Shown: positions 1 through 11,870, counted from the first letter of the stretch. The stretch is DNA of 64,000 bases from Amborella trichopoda (GCF_000471905.2 NW_006499452.1:619603-683602); one strand, 5' to 3'. The notes: generated by a model not told the origin, from the letters alone. Translations and numbers: made by a program.

Positions 1-397
1 CGTACGGTCACAATTGTCTGGTAGTGTTTTAATTTTTTATTTTTTTATAAATTAAAATGATTTGAAATTTGAAGCATTTATACATCTTAGTGAGGTGCAC
101 TTAATAAAAAAATGAAAAAATATTTCAGCAAAATAAAAATGGACCAAAATACCCCTATAAATTTTCAGGGGTATTTTGATCAATTTATATTTTGTGAATT
201 GTTTTTATAATATTTTTAATTAGATTCTATTATTTTTGATGAACACACTCTCCAAATTTCAGTTCATTCTGATTTGTAGAAAAAAAAATGAAAATTGAAA
301 CACTACTAGACAAGTGTGACCATGCGATGAACTTTGGACAGTGATGAACATAGACGAATCACTGTTCATTTTCGCCTATAGGCGTTGCGTAGTGTTT
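1..397. mobile_element. TIR element (MITE), copy A, left end outside window
   Basis: This copy matches 2054-2505 through its whole length: a central block with two complementary arms around 'accccTNNaaattttcaggggt' at about 148-178, the 'gaccatgcgatga' stretch, and the right terminal segment reading GCGTTGCGTAGTGTTT at 382-397. Compared with copy B, about 70 bp of the left terminal repeat lie before the window. It abuts a (TA)n tract at 397-418. It contains no coding sequence. Confidence 0.65.
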
Positions 398-418
398 ATA
401 TATATATATATATATATC
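397..418. repeat. (TA)n microsatellite
   Basis: Uninterrupted TA dinucleotides lie between TIR element copy A and the pararetrovirus-like segment. A matching tract closes the other side of that segment at 2031-2053. Confidence 0.9.
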
Positions 419-514
419 AGTTTCTTTATTTGGTTAAAAGAATTGTTAAGTCATAAACAAATAACAATACCACACCTAGAAATCAACATGGTTAAAAATG
501 ATTTATACCAATAA

Positions 515-1285
515 TATGATTTATCTGATGGTAATAATATTACTAGTATTCATCCTCCCGAACAAACTATAATTATTAAAGGACAAGGACAAGGGAAGGA
601 GAAAGAAGAAATAATTAAAACAGAAACTCTAGCTACACCCTATAAGATGTCTAACAAAGAACTAACCAATAGGTTAGATCTGTTACCACATATAATCAAA
701 CGGAATAATTATACTAATATGTATATTAAATCAATAGGAAGACAAACCATTAGAATAAAAAATTATCTTAAGCCCACTACTGAGAAAATAATAGAGAAAA
801 AATCTATATTATTTAAACCACCTCCTGAAATGAATACAGACAAATTTCATATAGGAGAAGATAATAAAAGTCTAATGGACCAATTAATCTTAAAATTAGG
901 TGCTTTAGACATCAAAACTCAAGGAGTTCAAATAGGATCGTTAGACAAAGGGAAAAAGAAGGTAGCTAAACTCCAAACATCTGAAATTCCAAAAGTACCC
1001 TCTTCTAATATTCCAGGGAAAATTGTAGTACAGGAAACAAACATCCAAACCCTCCAGGAATTACCAGAAATAGTAGATAGTTTAGAAAATAGGGAATTAG
1101 CCTTTTCAGAAGCCCTACCTATAGATCATAAAGATAAAATAAATAAAATATCGTATGGATCAAAATAGAGACCAGTTGCCCAATCAAGGATGTACCACTT
1201 TAGGCCAACTCCTGTAGATATACAATTTGAAGAATATCTTATACTTCATGGCCTGCTATCAAATTCCTTGGATAGTCAAATGAAA
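515..1285 (+). pseudogene. Pararetrovirus/retroelement-like ORF remnant
   Basis: An open frame runs from 515, with a first ATG at 647, to a TAG at 1166-1168. The same frame continues past the TAG to about 1285 with the peptide MYHFRPTPVDIQFEEY. That RPTP.D.Q.EE pattern recalls the gag/coat-like ORF of plant caulimovirid-related retroelements. A later fragment around 1350-1385 reads VKWWDIYVYEN in another frame, again like that family. The protein is lysine- and glutamine-rich with no membrane segment. No reverse transcriptase is present, and stops and frame changes show it is dead. The assignment rests on motif memory, not on a search, so it could equally be a Ty3-type retroelement. It would be an old genomic copy, not an active virus. 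Confidence 0.42.
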
Positions 1286-1917
1286 ATTTACAATATCTGA
1301 ACCAGTGTTTCAAAATTATGAAGATATCCCTACCATAGAAAAACATATTGCTGTCAAATGGTGGGATATATATGTTTATGAGAATCTGAAACCAAAAACA
1401 ATAAAGCTATAGAAAATTCCTGAAGAGCGGATACCAGCCTCAATGGAGAAGAAGCTGTTGAAGCCAATCAAACTGAAGAAAATGAAAAAATGGCAATGAT
1501 AAATAGAGAAGAAGAAAAAGATGAAGACATGTCAGCACATGGGTTCTCTCAGAAACAAAGCCTATATTAGGACCCGAAACCCGAAACTCTGGCCCAAAGA
1601 ATCTTGGCTGACACCAGTTGACAACCTTAAACTCTAGCTGACAAAACCTATCAGACACATGTCCCACTTTTAATTACTTTTAAACACCTGTCCTTTATTG
1701 TAGCAACCCCTTATCTTACTTTTCACTGTACCAGACATCTGTCTTTCATTTATTCCCTAAAGCAGATAACTATCCTACTTTTCCTATGCCACAGACAATA
1801 CGCTAACACCTCAACCACACAACTGTCCTCCTTTTAGAAAGAAAAGATGCTGCCTATCCACCGCCACCCACCTGTCCCGGATTTGAAATAAAATTATAAC
1901 GCACTTCAACCTAATGC

Positions 1918-1975
1918 CTATAAGAAGGGAAGCCTTATGCCTGACGAAGCAAGCGAAGAACGAGTTGTATCCTCT
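1918..1975 (+). promoter_or_regulatory. Possible promoter/leader start of the pararetrovirus-like segment
   Basis: A TATA-like CTATAAG at 1918-1924 is followed by a TGACG-containing, purine-rich stretch (1942-1962) and then a long CT tract (1972-2030). The layout resembles a caulimovirid intergenic promoter and leader start. This is inference from position and composition only. Confidence 0.22.
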
Positions 1976-2053
1976 GCTCTCTCTCTCTGCTCTCTGCTCT
2001 CTCTTTGTCTCTCTCTCTCTCTCTGCTCTTTATATATATATATATATATATAT
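1972..2053. repeat. (CT)n then (TA)n microsatellites
   Basis: CT-rich repeats at about 1972-2030 pass directly into (TA)n at 2031-2053, which borders TIR element copy B. Confidence 0.85.
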
Positions 2054-2505
2054 AAACACTACGCAACGCCTATAGGCGAAAATGAATAGTGATGTCGCCC
2101 TACCCTCATCACCGTCCCAAATTCATCGCACGGTCACGAATGGTCGATAGTGTTTCATTTTTCATTTATTTTTTACAAATCGGAATGATATGAAATTTGG
2201 AGCTTGTGTACATCTTAGTGACACGCACTTAATAAAAATATAAAAAAATATAATTCACAAAATGATCAAAATACCCCTGAAACTTTTCGGGGGTATTTTG
2301 ATCAATTTTTTCATGTATAATATTTTTTTGATATTTTTAGTAGATTTGCCTATTTTTGATGAACATACATTTAAAATTTCAAGTCATTTAAATTAGTAAA
2401 TAAAATGAAACACTACAGGACAATCGTGACCATGCGATGAACCTTGGACGGTGATGAGGGTAGGCGAAATCACTGTTCATTTTTGCCTATAAACGTTTTG
2501 TAGTA
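2054..2505. mobile_element. TIR element (MITE), copy B, complete
   Basis: The left end AAACACTACGCAACGCC and the right end are inverted repeats of about 40 bp; both continue through TATAGGCG(A/-)AAATGAA and AGTGAT. The inside matches copy A. There is (TA)n on both sides (2031-2053 and about 2513-2544), so the family appears to sit in TA tracts. No coding capacity. A diverged relative lies near 60260-60530. Confidence 0.7.
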
Positions 2506-2509
2506 TCTT

Positions 2510-2556
<47 letters not shown>

Positions 2557-3100
2557 CCAACTGCACCCTTATAAAATTTATCATATTAAAAGAAATTGGC
2601 CAAGCCAGCCTATATGTCAAGTTTTTATTAATTTATTCATATAGAAACACGCCTAGGAGAATCAAAACATTTTCCTTCTTTTTTATAATTTAGGAAACGA
2701 AATATTAGACTAACCAAGCTATTTTTACAGACCAATATATGGATAGCTTGTGCCACCATCATTAAATAGTAGCCATACAAACTTTTTGCATAAGAGTGTG
2801 GATTTCCAGCACAAATATAAGATCAAATTGAGCCTCAATAATGGTATTGGATTTTTCTTTTAGTGATTTCATTGGAGCCTAAACCCTGTTGCTCAACATC
2901 ATTTTCAGTAAGAAAACAAGTCATAAGCTTTATATTTGAAACTTCTTATATATAAAGGAAGAAAGTATCCATTCCTATCTCGTTAATCCTCTCTAAAGTT
3001 CCCCTTAACCCTCTTCTTTCTTTAACCCTTACTCCATCTCCCTTTCTATCTCTCCTTCGCTCTCCTGACCCTCTTCTCTCTATCTGCTCTTCTTATTTTT
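2506..3100. other. Non-coding, (TA)n/(AG)n then unrecognised
   Basis: A (TA)n tract (2513-2544) and an AG run (2543-2556) open the stretch. The rest is AT-rich, then pyrimidine-rich near 2990-3100. I see no gene. Confidence 0.6.
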
Positions 3101-3104
3101 CTTA

Positions 3105-3635
3105 AGGGTGGCAACGGGCGGCTATGGTTGGGTTTGGCTAGATCTGGACCTAGATCCGAATAGTATTCGGGTATAGGTTTTGGATTCGGGCTCGACTTGT
3201 CATGTCAAAAAGTTGGACCCCATACCTGTACCTATTGGGTCCCGGGTCTGGTCAGGTCCATTGACACCCTCACTATGAGCTTTTTTTTTTTTTACCGGCA
3301 TATATGCATATTATTAATAACAAGATCACAATCACCCACCACTAGATTTGAAGCCGGTAATTTTTTGTGTAATAGCTAAAGATGACTACGAATTCTTATT
3401 ATATACTATCCTTCATATACCCAAACGAATTGTCCATGAAGTATTTTATCTCCAACATTTTACGAGTACCGTTCGGGTCTCCGACCAAGACCCAAATAGT
3501 GTTCGGGTCCAAGTTTTGGACCCAGACCCTACCCATTGGGTCCAAATGTTGGATCCATACCTGGACCCATGTCGGGTATACCCGATAGGCGCCCCGGGTC
3601 GTATCCAAGTCCATTGCGACCCCTAATTTTTCTTT
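3105..3635. repeat. Two GC-rich dispersed repeat units
   Basis: Two related stretches, about 3105-3275 and 3465-3635, share 'ttcgggt', 'ttttgga' and 'cc(a/c)ttgggtcc' blocks. Their ends read GGGTGGCAACGGG and, inverted, GGGGTCGCAATGGAC. They look like short non-autonomous DNA elements. Open frames across them are by-products of the repeat. Confidence 0.4.
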
Positions 3636-3933
3636 TCTCTTCTCCACCCTCTGCGTTCTAATCTCGTTGCACTTTATCTGAAACCCCTATCATCTTTTCT
3701 CTTACTACCACAATTGTTATCCATGAACTTCATCCCTCGGATCACTACTCCTCTCCCTTTCTACCCCTATCTAGCACATCACTCTGTTCCCTACTAGCCC
3801 CTCTCATGTTTGGGTAGCATGGGTTCCCAACCGGCCACTCTCACGTTTTGGCAGCATAGGTCAAAAGTGTTCGAACGCTCAACTTTTAGTGACAGAAAAG
3901 CATTTCATGTTGGTGGATCTCTTTTACGAAAAC

Positions 3934-4612
3934 TGTTGGAAATGTGGCCTATCAGGCTTTTTTTTTTTCCCAAAAATTCAATTTTTCAATAATCGTACAA
4001 AAGTCATATTCAAGTATATGTGAAATCCTATGTGGTTAACATGAGGCAATGCCATATACATTAATCCATTTTTTAGCTTTAATAGGATATATCATTGGAG
4101 GGAAAAACCCAGTATTACTAAAGGGAAAGCCCAGTGGTGCATTTGGATTCCTTGTAAATTGTGAGAATGCTTGAATGACATCCTATTATATGAGTCATTG
4201 GTGGACTAATGACATGTTTAAGGTTCAACTCATTATATAAGATTAACAGTTTGGTGACAACTTGTTAATCTTAATTAGTTGCACTTAAGGGAATTAAGAC
4301 ATGAGTTACACTTGGATCTCAACTCCTATATACCATGAATGTGAGAGTTACTAAATAAAGGTGTTCTCTATAAAAGGAGGTTAACCCCTCTAGAAAAGAG
4401 AGAAGGATAGAAAAGAGGTAAAGGAGATTAACCAAGAAGAATTTCAAGGTAACTTGTCACCGGATGGCTTGGTTTATAGGATTTGGTATGAAACCTTAGG
4501 TTCTTCGTGTGATTTAAGGACAGATCCGAGTAAGTTGATTATCAATTTCAATTTTATTTATTTATTATTATTTTCATTGGGACTAACAAAAACTTCAGTC
4601 CGGTGCGTAACA
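3934..4612 (+). mobile_element. Possible solo LTR (copia type)
   Basis: The segment starts TGTTGGAAATG and ends GTGCGTAACA, giving TG...CA ends about 679 bp apart. It carries a TATA-like TATAAAAGG near 4370, followed by a pyrimidine/purine leader. I find no clear 5-bp target duplication and no internal domain next to it, so the call is tentative. Confidence 0.4.
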
Positions 4613-5627
4613 TAAATTGGGGGCGATGTCTGGTTTTTTGTCTTTAGGTGAAAATGTATTTTAACTTTATCTCTCTATTTTTGCTTCTTCTATGCAATCC
4701 CTCTGGTATCATGCGCACCCATTTGGTGGGTTGCCATTTTTTACCACTTTTGTGACAATGTAACTATAATTTATATTTATTCATGTCAAACAATTAAAAA
4801 GAAAAACAAATGAAAGAGAAAGAGGGAAAAGAAGATAAGATTGTTCTTTGAAGGCAAGAGATAAGTCCCACAGACTAACAAATAAAGAACAACATGCGGA
4901 TCATGCAACTAAATGGCATGAACCATTTTTTAGTTGATGCGACAAAAAAAAATTGACAAAAGAATTGAGACTATAGATATTTGCACTAAAAACGACTCCC
5001 TTCATCCACAACCAGTACATATTATCCGATCATCCTACAAAATAAACATTTGCCCCAGATTTGATGAAAATAACAGCCACTAAGTGCAAACCTTCTGCAG
5101 CATAGTTCTTTAAATTTGAGTCGATGTTGTTTTCCAATAACTATTTGCATGAGATGTAACATGTTCGACGAAGATTTCTGGGATTCGATCATGGTTGCCA
5201 TTAACAACTTCCAGGAGAGGTTAATTTCCATATTTATCTGGGGGATGAAAATTTATTATTCTAGTTGAATCGACTTAAATAAATTGAACTTCAGAAGGGC
5301 TAAACATTGACAAACCAGGTTAGAGAACAAATTGTTTTCTGTATATCCATTAAACTGTACAAATGATAGATGCCCTTTCTTGTATGACAAACATCACAAT
5401 ATCTTTGTATCGTCTGGATGCAGCAAACAATAATTAATTAGAGAATATTTTGGACACGAATATTGAAATTAATAGAAATTAACTAGTATGTGGGAATCCA
5501 ATTGTGTGGAACAACCAGTATGCAGCTCATTTTTGCAATAGTTAAAGTCTGTGTAGTTCATAAAACAATAAATTTCTAAAGTCTTGAATGAGTGAACACA
5601 AAAAGTGAACTTCTCAAATCCTCACAT

Positions 5628-5659
<32 letters not shown>

Positions 5660-5788
5660 AGAAGAAGAAAGAAGAAGAAGAGGAGAAAGACAAGTAATTA
5701 CTGCATAAAGGCCTATAGAAAGACCACATAAAAATGATAAGTCAAAGGATTAGGAAATACATTGGGGTCCTCCCATCGTAGCCTCTTG
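4613..5788. other. Non-coding stretch with poly-A and GAA-rich tract
   Basis: AT-rich sequence with a long A run at about 5630-5651 and a GAA/AGAAG-rich tract to about 5692. Nothing gene-like is seen. Confidence 0.55.
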
Positions 5789-6069
5789 ATGTGTAGAGAA
5801 ATATGGTATTTATGTATTTCTGTATATACAAATTGTGTACATGCACCCTCAATTTATAGGGTTACAAAGCGCTATAAAATAAATAACTTTCCTAAGATGA
5901 GTACACGGAAAAGGAAATGAAATATTGTACAAATGCAATATTTATAGGTTCTATAATTTCACACTCTCCCTCAAACTTGAGATGGTTTGGTAGAAATCAT
6001 AGAGAGATTGGAGAGAAACCAAGAGAATTGAAGAGCAATATGTATTTTGGTTAAGAAGTCAACAAGTTA

Positions 6070-6460
6070 CTCGAAGGAGGCAATATATGGGAAAGAAATT
6101 GGTATCTCCCAAAAATTATTGCCGAACAAGGTGACAATCAACTATGCTTGGTGAGTTCATGGAACTCTAGATTTTTATAAATGTAGATGACATTCTTACT
6201 GTCCAATTAAGTGGCGTGGGAGTGGTAAGAATAATGCTCATATCAACAAGCAACCATTGAAGACAAACAATTTCAATTATGGTTTGTGCTATTGCCTTAT
6301 ATTATTCTTCTGTTGGCAACACATTTTTTCTTCTTACTTTTCCAAGATAAAAGAGAGTCACCAAGAAAGATACATAATCTTGTAGTTGATTTGCGATCAC
6401 TTGTGTTCCCAGCAAAATCTGAGTCTGTGTATGCCCTAAGTTCAAGAGAAGTAGAAGAAA
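6070..6460 (-). pseudogene. Copia RNase H remnant
   Basis: Minus-strand translation near 6440-6310 gives YTDSDFAGNTSDRKSTT and FLGDSLLSWKSKKK, matching the copia RNase H core. A downstream FHELTKHS remnant sits just before the polypurine tract. Confidence 0.65.
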
Positions 6461-6611
6461 AGAAAACAAAGCCTGGTGACGAGTATCTATGATATAACTA
6501 ATGATTCACAAGAATGTAGCTAAGTGAACAGACCGAGGAGCACTTAAGAATGAGCTAACCAAATGCACAACATAAACAATATTTGGGCGAGAATATCAAT
6601 TTACCAACTAA

Positions 6612-7439
6612 TTAATGGTAAAATGTTGGATCTGGGAGAAGTTTTCCACCTGCTCCACGAAGTTTGATATTCAATTCAGGGGGAGTATCAACTCTCTTAG
6701 TATCATCTGTGAGGCGAGCGTGGGTGACAATTTCTGAGGCATGCTTATGTGGAGATAATAAATAACCATGAGGAAAATAAGCAATTTCTATACCAAGAAA
6801 ATAACGCAAGAACCCCAAGTCCTTCATTTCAAATATTTCATTGGATTTTTGTTTAATCTTATGATTGGTGCCCTTATCATCACCAAATATTATCATATCA
6901 TCTACATAGAGTAACATAAGTACTTGGCTGGTTGAAGTATTAGACACAAATTGGGCTGGATCATGATAGCTTTGTCAAAATCCTACTGACACGACTGCAT
7001 TAAGAAAATTTTCATATCAAGCACGGGGTGCTTATTTGAGTCCATATAGGGCACGACGCAGCCAACATACCCTATTATGAAAATCTATAACCCCAGGTGG
7101 AAGCTTCATATATACTTCTTTGTTAAGATCACCATTAAAAAATGCACTTTTCACATCTAGCTAATATAAAAGTCATTGTGGGACGAATGCAACAAAAATA
7201 AATGTCCGAACAGTTGTCATATGAGCTACTGGGGCAAAGATTTCGGCAAAATCAATTCTATATTGTTGATTGTAGCCTTTTGCAACCAAGCAAGCTTTAT
7301 ATCGTTCAAGGCTGCCATATGATTTTGTTTTGATTTCATATACCTGCTGAGAACCAATGTCATTCTTTTCTTTTGAAAGAGGGACTAGGTCCCAAGCATG
7401 AATCCTGTAGCAGGAATTGAATGATCTTTCTCCTAACAA
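6612..7439 (-). pseudogene. Copia reverse transcriptase remnant
   Basis: The N-terminal part reads RYKACLVAKGYNQQYRIDF and FAPVAHMTTVRT. The palm catalytic motif is LLYVDDMIIFGDD, with the YVDD aspartates intact, followed by FEMKDLGFLRYFLGIEI. The two parts lie in separate frames with stops between (about 6950-7170). Confidence 0.8.
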
Positions 7440-8380
7440 TTGGTTTCAGAGATAGAATCCGATGATTGAGGTACAAAAGGTAATGAATCATTATCAAAAA
7501 AAGGAATATGAAAAGAAAAATAAGAAAAAGAATTGGTAATAGAGGATATCGAGTAAAAACATATGTGTTTAGAGAATACAACATGTCTAGATACTCGAAG
7601 TCTCTTGGTTTCTGGATCATAGCACCTATAAACTTTTTGATAATTAGGATATCCCAAAAAACATCATTTCATAGCTTCAGCCGATAATTTGTCTCGCTCA
7701 GATGCATGCAACAAAACAAAACAAGTACAACAAAAACACGAAGAGTAAAGTAGTTAGGCGGCAAGAAAAAAGTCGCTCAAAAGGTGAGTATCCAGATAAA
7801 ACAGAAGAAGGCCTAATGTTTATTAGATGAATAGCAGTACAGCCTGTTTTAGTAGAAAATGATGTTGGAACAGAGCTAGACGAAAGAAGAGCCCTTGTGG
7901 TTTCTAAAAGATGGCAATTTTTACGTTTAACAACACTGTTTTGTTTAGGAGTATAAGGGCAAGATTTTTTATATTGAATATTTCTATTTGAAGGAACTTT
8001 TAAAGAATCTCACAAATGTACTCTCCACTAGAATCTGAGCACAAAGTTTTAATTGTGGTAGTAAATTGGGTTTTTAGCATAGGAGTAAAATATGGTAAAG
8101 ATATCAAAAAGTTTAGTGCGATTATCCATAAAAAAACGCACAAGTATACTGAGTGTGATCATCAATAAAGTTACCAAAGTATCGTGTATCCCCTTTTGAA
8201 GAAATAGGAGTTGGCCCCCATACATCAATATGCACAAGATCAAATGTAGAAGTAGAAATTATACTACTGCAATTAAATAGCAAAGAATGAGACTTTGCAA
8301 GCTTACATGGTTCATAATGTTTGACATCAACAGACACTTTATTAGCGGTGGGACCAAGAACACCACGAGACAATAGAAAC
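7433..8380 (-). pseudogene. Copia integrase remnant
   Basis: The N-terminal zinc-binding part includes 'CKLAKSHSL'. It is followed by the DDE-domain start FDLVHIDVWGPTPISSKG (first catalytic Asp in HIDVWG) and FIDDHTQYTCAFFYG. The C-terminal piece CYDPETKRLRVSRHVVF is typical of the copia integrase-to-RT linker. Frameshifts separate the pieces. Confidence 0.7.
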
Positions 8381-8689
8381 TGTAACCTAGAAGCAGAAAC
8401 ATGACCAAGACGTTAATACTACAAAGTAGTAGCATCAAAAGCAGACATAGCACTGAAAGATGGGGAGTGTTGCTAAATGAAGGTAGTCCAGGTTGCTAGT
8501 TTTATGCCCAGTTTTATCTGACCATCGATCTTGCACATAACAATTAGAAGGAGAAAAGGTAACATCATAAGTGGAGCGAGTAATTTGACCAACAAAAAGT
8601 ATATTCATGGTGATAGATGGAACATGATATACATAAAAAAATTGTAATTTACTAGAGGGATCAGAAGTACTTTCATAATGGCCTCATCA

Positions 8690-9390
8690 ATAGTTCAAAT
8701 AGTGTACAAAAAACATTTACAATCAACTAGAATCAACTCATTAGCAATCATGTGTCGATAAGCACTTGAGTCTATCGACCAAGAAGAATAAATATTGTTA
8801 CATGCAGTGGATGGGCAGGATTTGGAAAGCAGTCAGGATTGAGAAAACATAGACTATAACTACTCAACTGTAATAGTTACTGAAGATGGAGCCATAGCAA
8901 CAGACATGACAGACTGATCATGAATGCATCTTTTGAAGGGGGCTAGCTTAATTCTGCATCAGCTGCAATAACATGTTTCTTCTTCTTCTTTGGGCATGTA
9001 AAGTTTATATGCCCAAGTTCCTTACAGTAATTACATTTAAAAGAGAACATATCTTTGCGAGGTATATATGAAGGACTCTATTTAGGGTGTTTTTGTATTC
9101 AAAATTTTGGGTTGCAGCAAAAGTTGATTATCCCATTCAAATAATACAAAGAGATTTGATCTTAGTCTCTTCTGCAATCAACTCAGAAAGAGCATGGGTG
9201 AGAGGAAGAAGAGTAGCTCTGTGCAGCATTACATTGTTGGCACTTTCAAATTCAGTTCAACATGCCATCAACAACTCAATAACTTTGAACTCATTTCTTG
9301 ATTTTTCGACAATCTTTATGCTGGGCCTATTAATGATTTTAGGTTCTGCAAGGGCTAAGGCATCCCAAAGCATCTTAATTACAGAATAAA
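8690..9390 (-). pseudogene. Copia gag and protease remnant
   Basis: A gag motif reading HALSELIAEETKIKSL is typical of copia UBN2-type gag. It is followed by the zinc knuckle CNYCKELGHINFTC (CX2CX4HX4C) and a lysine run. A protease remnant reads DSSAYRHM where an active copia protease has DSGA..HM, so the catalytic glycine is lost. Several stops interrupt the frame. Confidence 0.65.
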
Positions 9391-9988
9391 AATCCTAAAT
9401 GGACTAGTCACGTTGGCGGAGTAAACGAAATTCCTATATTAGCCTAATTAGTTTGATGATAGATTTCTTTTAAAAGACCATGTCTCTCTAGCATTATTAA
9501 AAGTTCTTAAATTGACCCCAATATTACTATCTATAGACTCCTAGCATTATTGACTCCCCATTTAGCTAGCTTTTTAGATCATGTGGTTTCTGTCCAGTTC
9601 CATTTTTATATATCCTAAGAGTTATTTTTCATGAAATCACATTTTTCATAAATGATGCAAAAAAAATGTAGTTATTTTCATTGAGTTTAACATGCACAAG
9701 CTGATAAGAGTCTGATTTTTTTATTATGGAGAAATTGATATAATAAAGACTGATATAAACAGTAAGAGAGATGCAAAATTATGCAAACAAAAATAAAATA
9801 AAAACCCAAGTGGTAATGTGGAAAGGAATGTCAATAGAAATAGTTTATGCTCAGCCCTAAAACATACCAAGGGGCATCTTTGAGGTGAGAACTTTTGATG
9901 AAGGAACATTCACTTATTGATTATTCTTTGAGTCCTTTACTTGCATGAAGGATCATTGTATTGACCAACTACAAGAAATATCACCCGA
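9391..9988. other. Non-coding, unrecognised
   Basis: AT-rich sequence upstream of the copia gag. It may include the decayed 5' end of that element, but no LTR match to 5789-5963 was seen. Confidence 0.4.
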
Positions 9989-10133
9989 TGCAGGAAGGAA
10001 ATGTAAGAAATTGAATCCACCCTTTTTGCGAATTTTAAGTAAGTAAAATCACTAATGCTGGTGAAAGAACATGAATGTAAATCAAGTGAAGAAAAGAAGA
10101 ACTTTATTCTTTGATAAAAGGGTGTGGTTTCCA

Positions 10134-10512
10134 TAAGGTTGCCTTAAACAATCCAATTAAGGTGCACCTTCAAATTTTATTATAACATATAATTTTGATG
10201 TAAAATATTCTTAGGATTATCTCAAAATCTATTTTCATATCTAATTGTAAAATTTTAAACTAAAAAAATGGTTAAAATCAGGCAGATCTATAAACATATG
10301 GAAATCTTGAAATTGGACAGTTCAGATAAAGTATTATAAGATGCACTATTTTTAGGACTCAAATTTTTTTTTATTTTTCATAGTCATATATCTCGATGTC
10401 GAGATAATCAATTAGAGTGTTTTTCAACATTAAAACAACATTTTTCAATAGATTTTTGAGGTGCATCCGTTGTTCTACATTTTAAAGTTGCAACCTTATA
10501 TAAACTTTTTCC
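10134..10512. mobile_element. Foldback MULE-like element (385-bp family), nested
   Basis: Ends AAGGTTGC... and, inverted, AAGTTTATATAAGGTTGC; 'gaggtgcatc' and 'aaggtgcacctt' inner arms. The centre carries the family hallmarks: 'tatatctcgatgtcgaga', 'agatctataaa' and 'gatgcactatttttag'. It is closest to the copy at 37116-37480. Confidence 0.6.
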
Positions 10513-10831
10513 TTTATAAGATAAAATTTATTCCAATAACATATCCCAAAATGTGACATCCTACATTTTATAAACTTATAAAATCCTAAATTAACTTGTA
10601 ACCTAAGTAAATAATTAAACCCAAGTGAACAATAATATCCCTAAACAATACTAAAATTTCAAAACCCATGTGAACAATAATGCGTGAGTAGTACCCGTGA
10701 ATAATAATGTGTGAGCAAACAGTAACCGTGAATAATACTATGAAGAGTACTCATGAATAGGAAATAAAGAAAATATAAAACACCCTAGAATCTAAAAAAA
10801 ATTAAAATCCGAAAATAAAATCAAAATACAC

Positions 10832-11826
10832 TCCTCTTGTATTCCCCTTCTGTAAAAACAATGATGATAGTCCATGTTATCTATTGTTTCTTTGTGATTT
10901 TTTGCAGGCTATATGGAGGTCGGTTGCATGGCAGTGCGATAAGCGCTTCCTTTCTAAAAATTTGATTCCTATTATGTTGAGAAATTGGTTAGCTTTCAGA
11001 TTTAGATCAAATGGTTTCTTCAATATCTGGACTTCTTCATTCTTCACATCTATATGGTTCTTATGGGTGGCACACCACTGGAGAGTTTTTCAGGATAGGT
11101 TAGTCAGAAAGGAAAAATTGGTCATACAAATCATTTCTCATGTTTGGGAGTTAGCAGATGTCAAATACTGGACATTTCATTTGTTAGAAAGGGTGATCAT
11201 AGATAACTTACAATGCAGATGGCATCAACAAAGGGATAAATTTACTACTCCGATGGCATGGTCAATTCCTAGCCCTAATCACTTCAAGCTAAACATTGAT
11301 AGGGCTTCCTTGCATAACATTAGCCGAGTAGGTGGGAGTGGTGTTATTAGGGATTTTGATTTGGCGCTTTTATTGCAGCGTTTGCCATGGAATCGCTTCT
11401 AATAATTATACAGAATTCTTTGTTCTTGAAGAAAGATTGATCCTAGCGGATCATTTACAATGCTTCTCTATTAATATTGCTCATTAATGTTATTCATGAA
11501 CGTTGCTGCCCTCCATGAAAGTTACATACAGTTGTAGCAAATTGTCGACAATGACTTTCCAATTGTGGATGGTCCATCTCCCACATTTTTCTTGAGGCTA
11601 ACAGGGTGGCTGATATTCTTGAAAAGAGAGCTACATCCCGCCTAGAAGCTACTGTTTGGCGTTCTCCTCCACTATATTTCATTTGCCTTGCTTTAACTCA
11701 TGATTTGACTCAAGTGCCTTGTTCTAGGGTTCTAAAGTAATGAGCTGCAAACTTTCTATTTGTACTTATTAAGGAAGAACAGGTAGGGGGCCTTCTCCCT
11801 CACTGACTTACCCAAAAAATAATAAT
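10832..11826 (+). mobile_element. 5'-truncated L1-type LINE with target duplication
   Basis: The decayed C-terminal part of a plant L1 ORF2 reads through 10884-11740. An RT-associated zinc-binding-like segment comes first, then an RNase H-like domain start (HFKLNIDRAS ... GGSGVIRDF) and, after frameshifts, the end ISHIFLEANRVADILEKRA. The 3' end is an A-rich tail AAAAAATAATAAT. It is flanked by a 13-bp duplication, AATCAAAATACAC (10819-10831) and AATCAAAATATAC (11827-11839), as expected for target-primed insertion. Confidence 0.75.
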
Positions 11827-11870
11827 AATCAAAATATACGTATTTTAAAATTGAATAGAAATTACAAATA

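Larger units (their letters stand above)
5789..9390 (-). mobile_element. Decayed Ty1-copia retrotransposon
   Basis: Read on the minus strand, the domains come in copia order: gag motif (about 9390-9090), CCHC zinc knuckle (about 9040-8990), protease remnant (about 8780), integrase (about 8380-7600), reverse transcriptase (about 7440-6610) and RNase H (about 6460-6070). A polypurine tract TTTGAGGGAGAG follows, then an LTR-like start TGTGAAATTATAG at 5963. The short 3' LTR may end near 5789. Stops and frame changes occur throughout and I cannot identify a 5' LTR. The element is dead. Confidence 0.8.
9989..11870 (-). mobile_element. Gypsy-type LTR with two nested insertions
   Basis: 9989 onward matches 14935-15375: TGCAGGAAGG end, 'gtaaatcaagc/tgaa', 'aacatatccc', and a run of 'tgaacaataat..' repeats. 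At 14935 the same sequence sits next to a primer-binding site, so this is LTR sequence with its 3' end at 9989 (minus). No primer-binding site follows here, which suggests a solo LTR. It is interrupted by a TIR element (about 10134-10512) and an L1 (10832-11826). The 5' boundary beyond 11870 is unclear. Confidence 0.55.

Noticed and set aside
3348..3647. Overlapping frames on both strands in the GC-rich repeat
   Set aside because: The peptides mirror the repeated 'ggacccg' text; no conserved protein.
9087..9389. 100-codon plus frame
   Set aside because: Antisense of the copia gag region, which gives the recognised motif on the minus strand.
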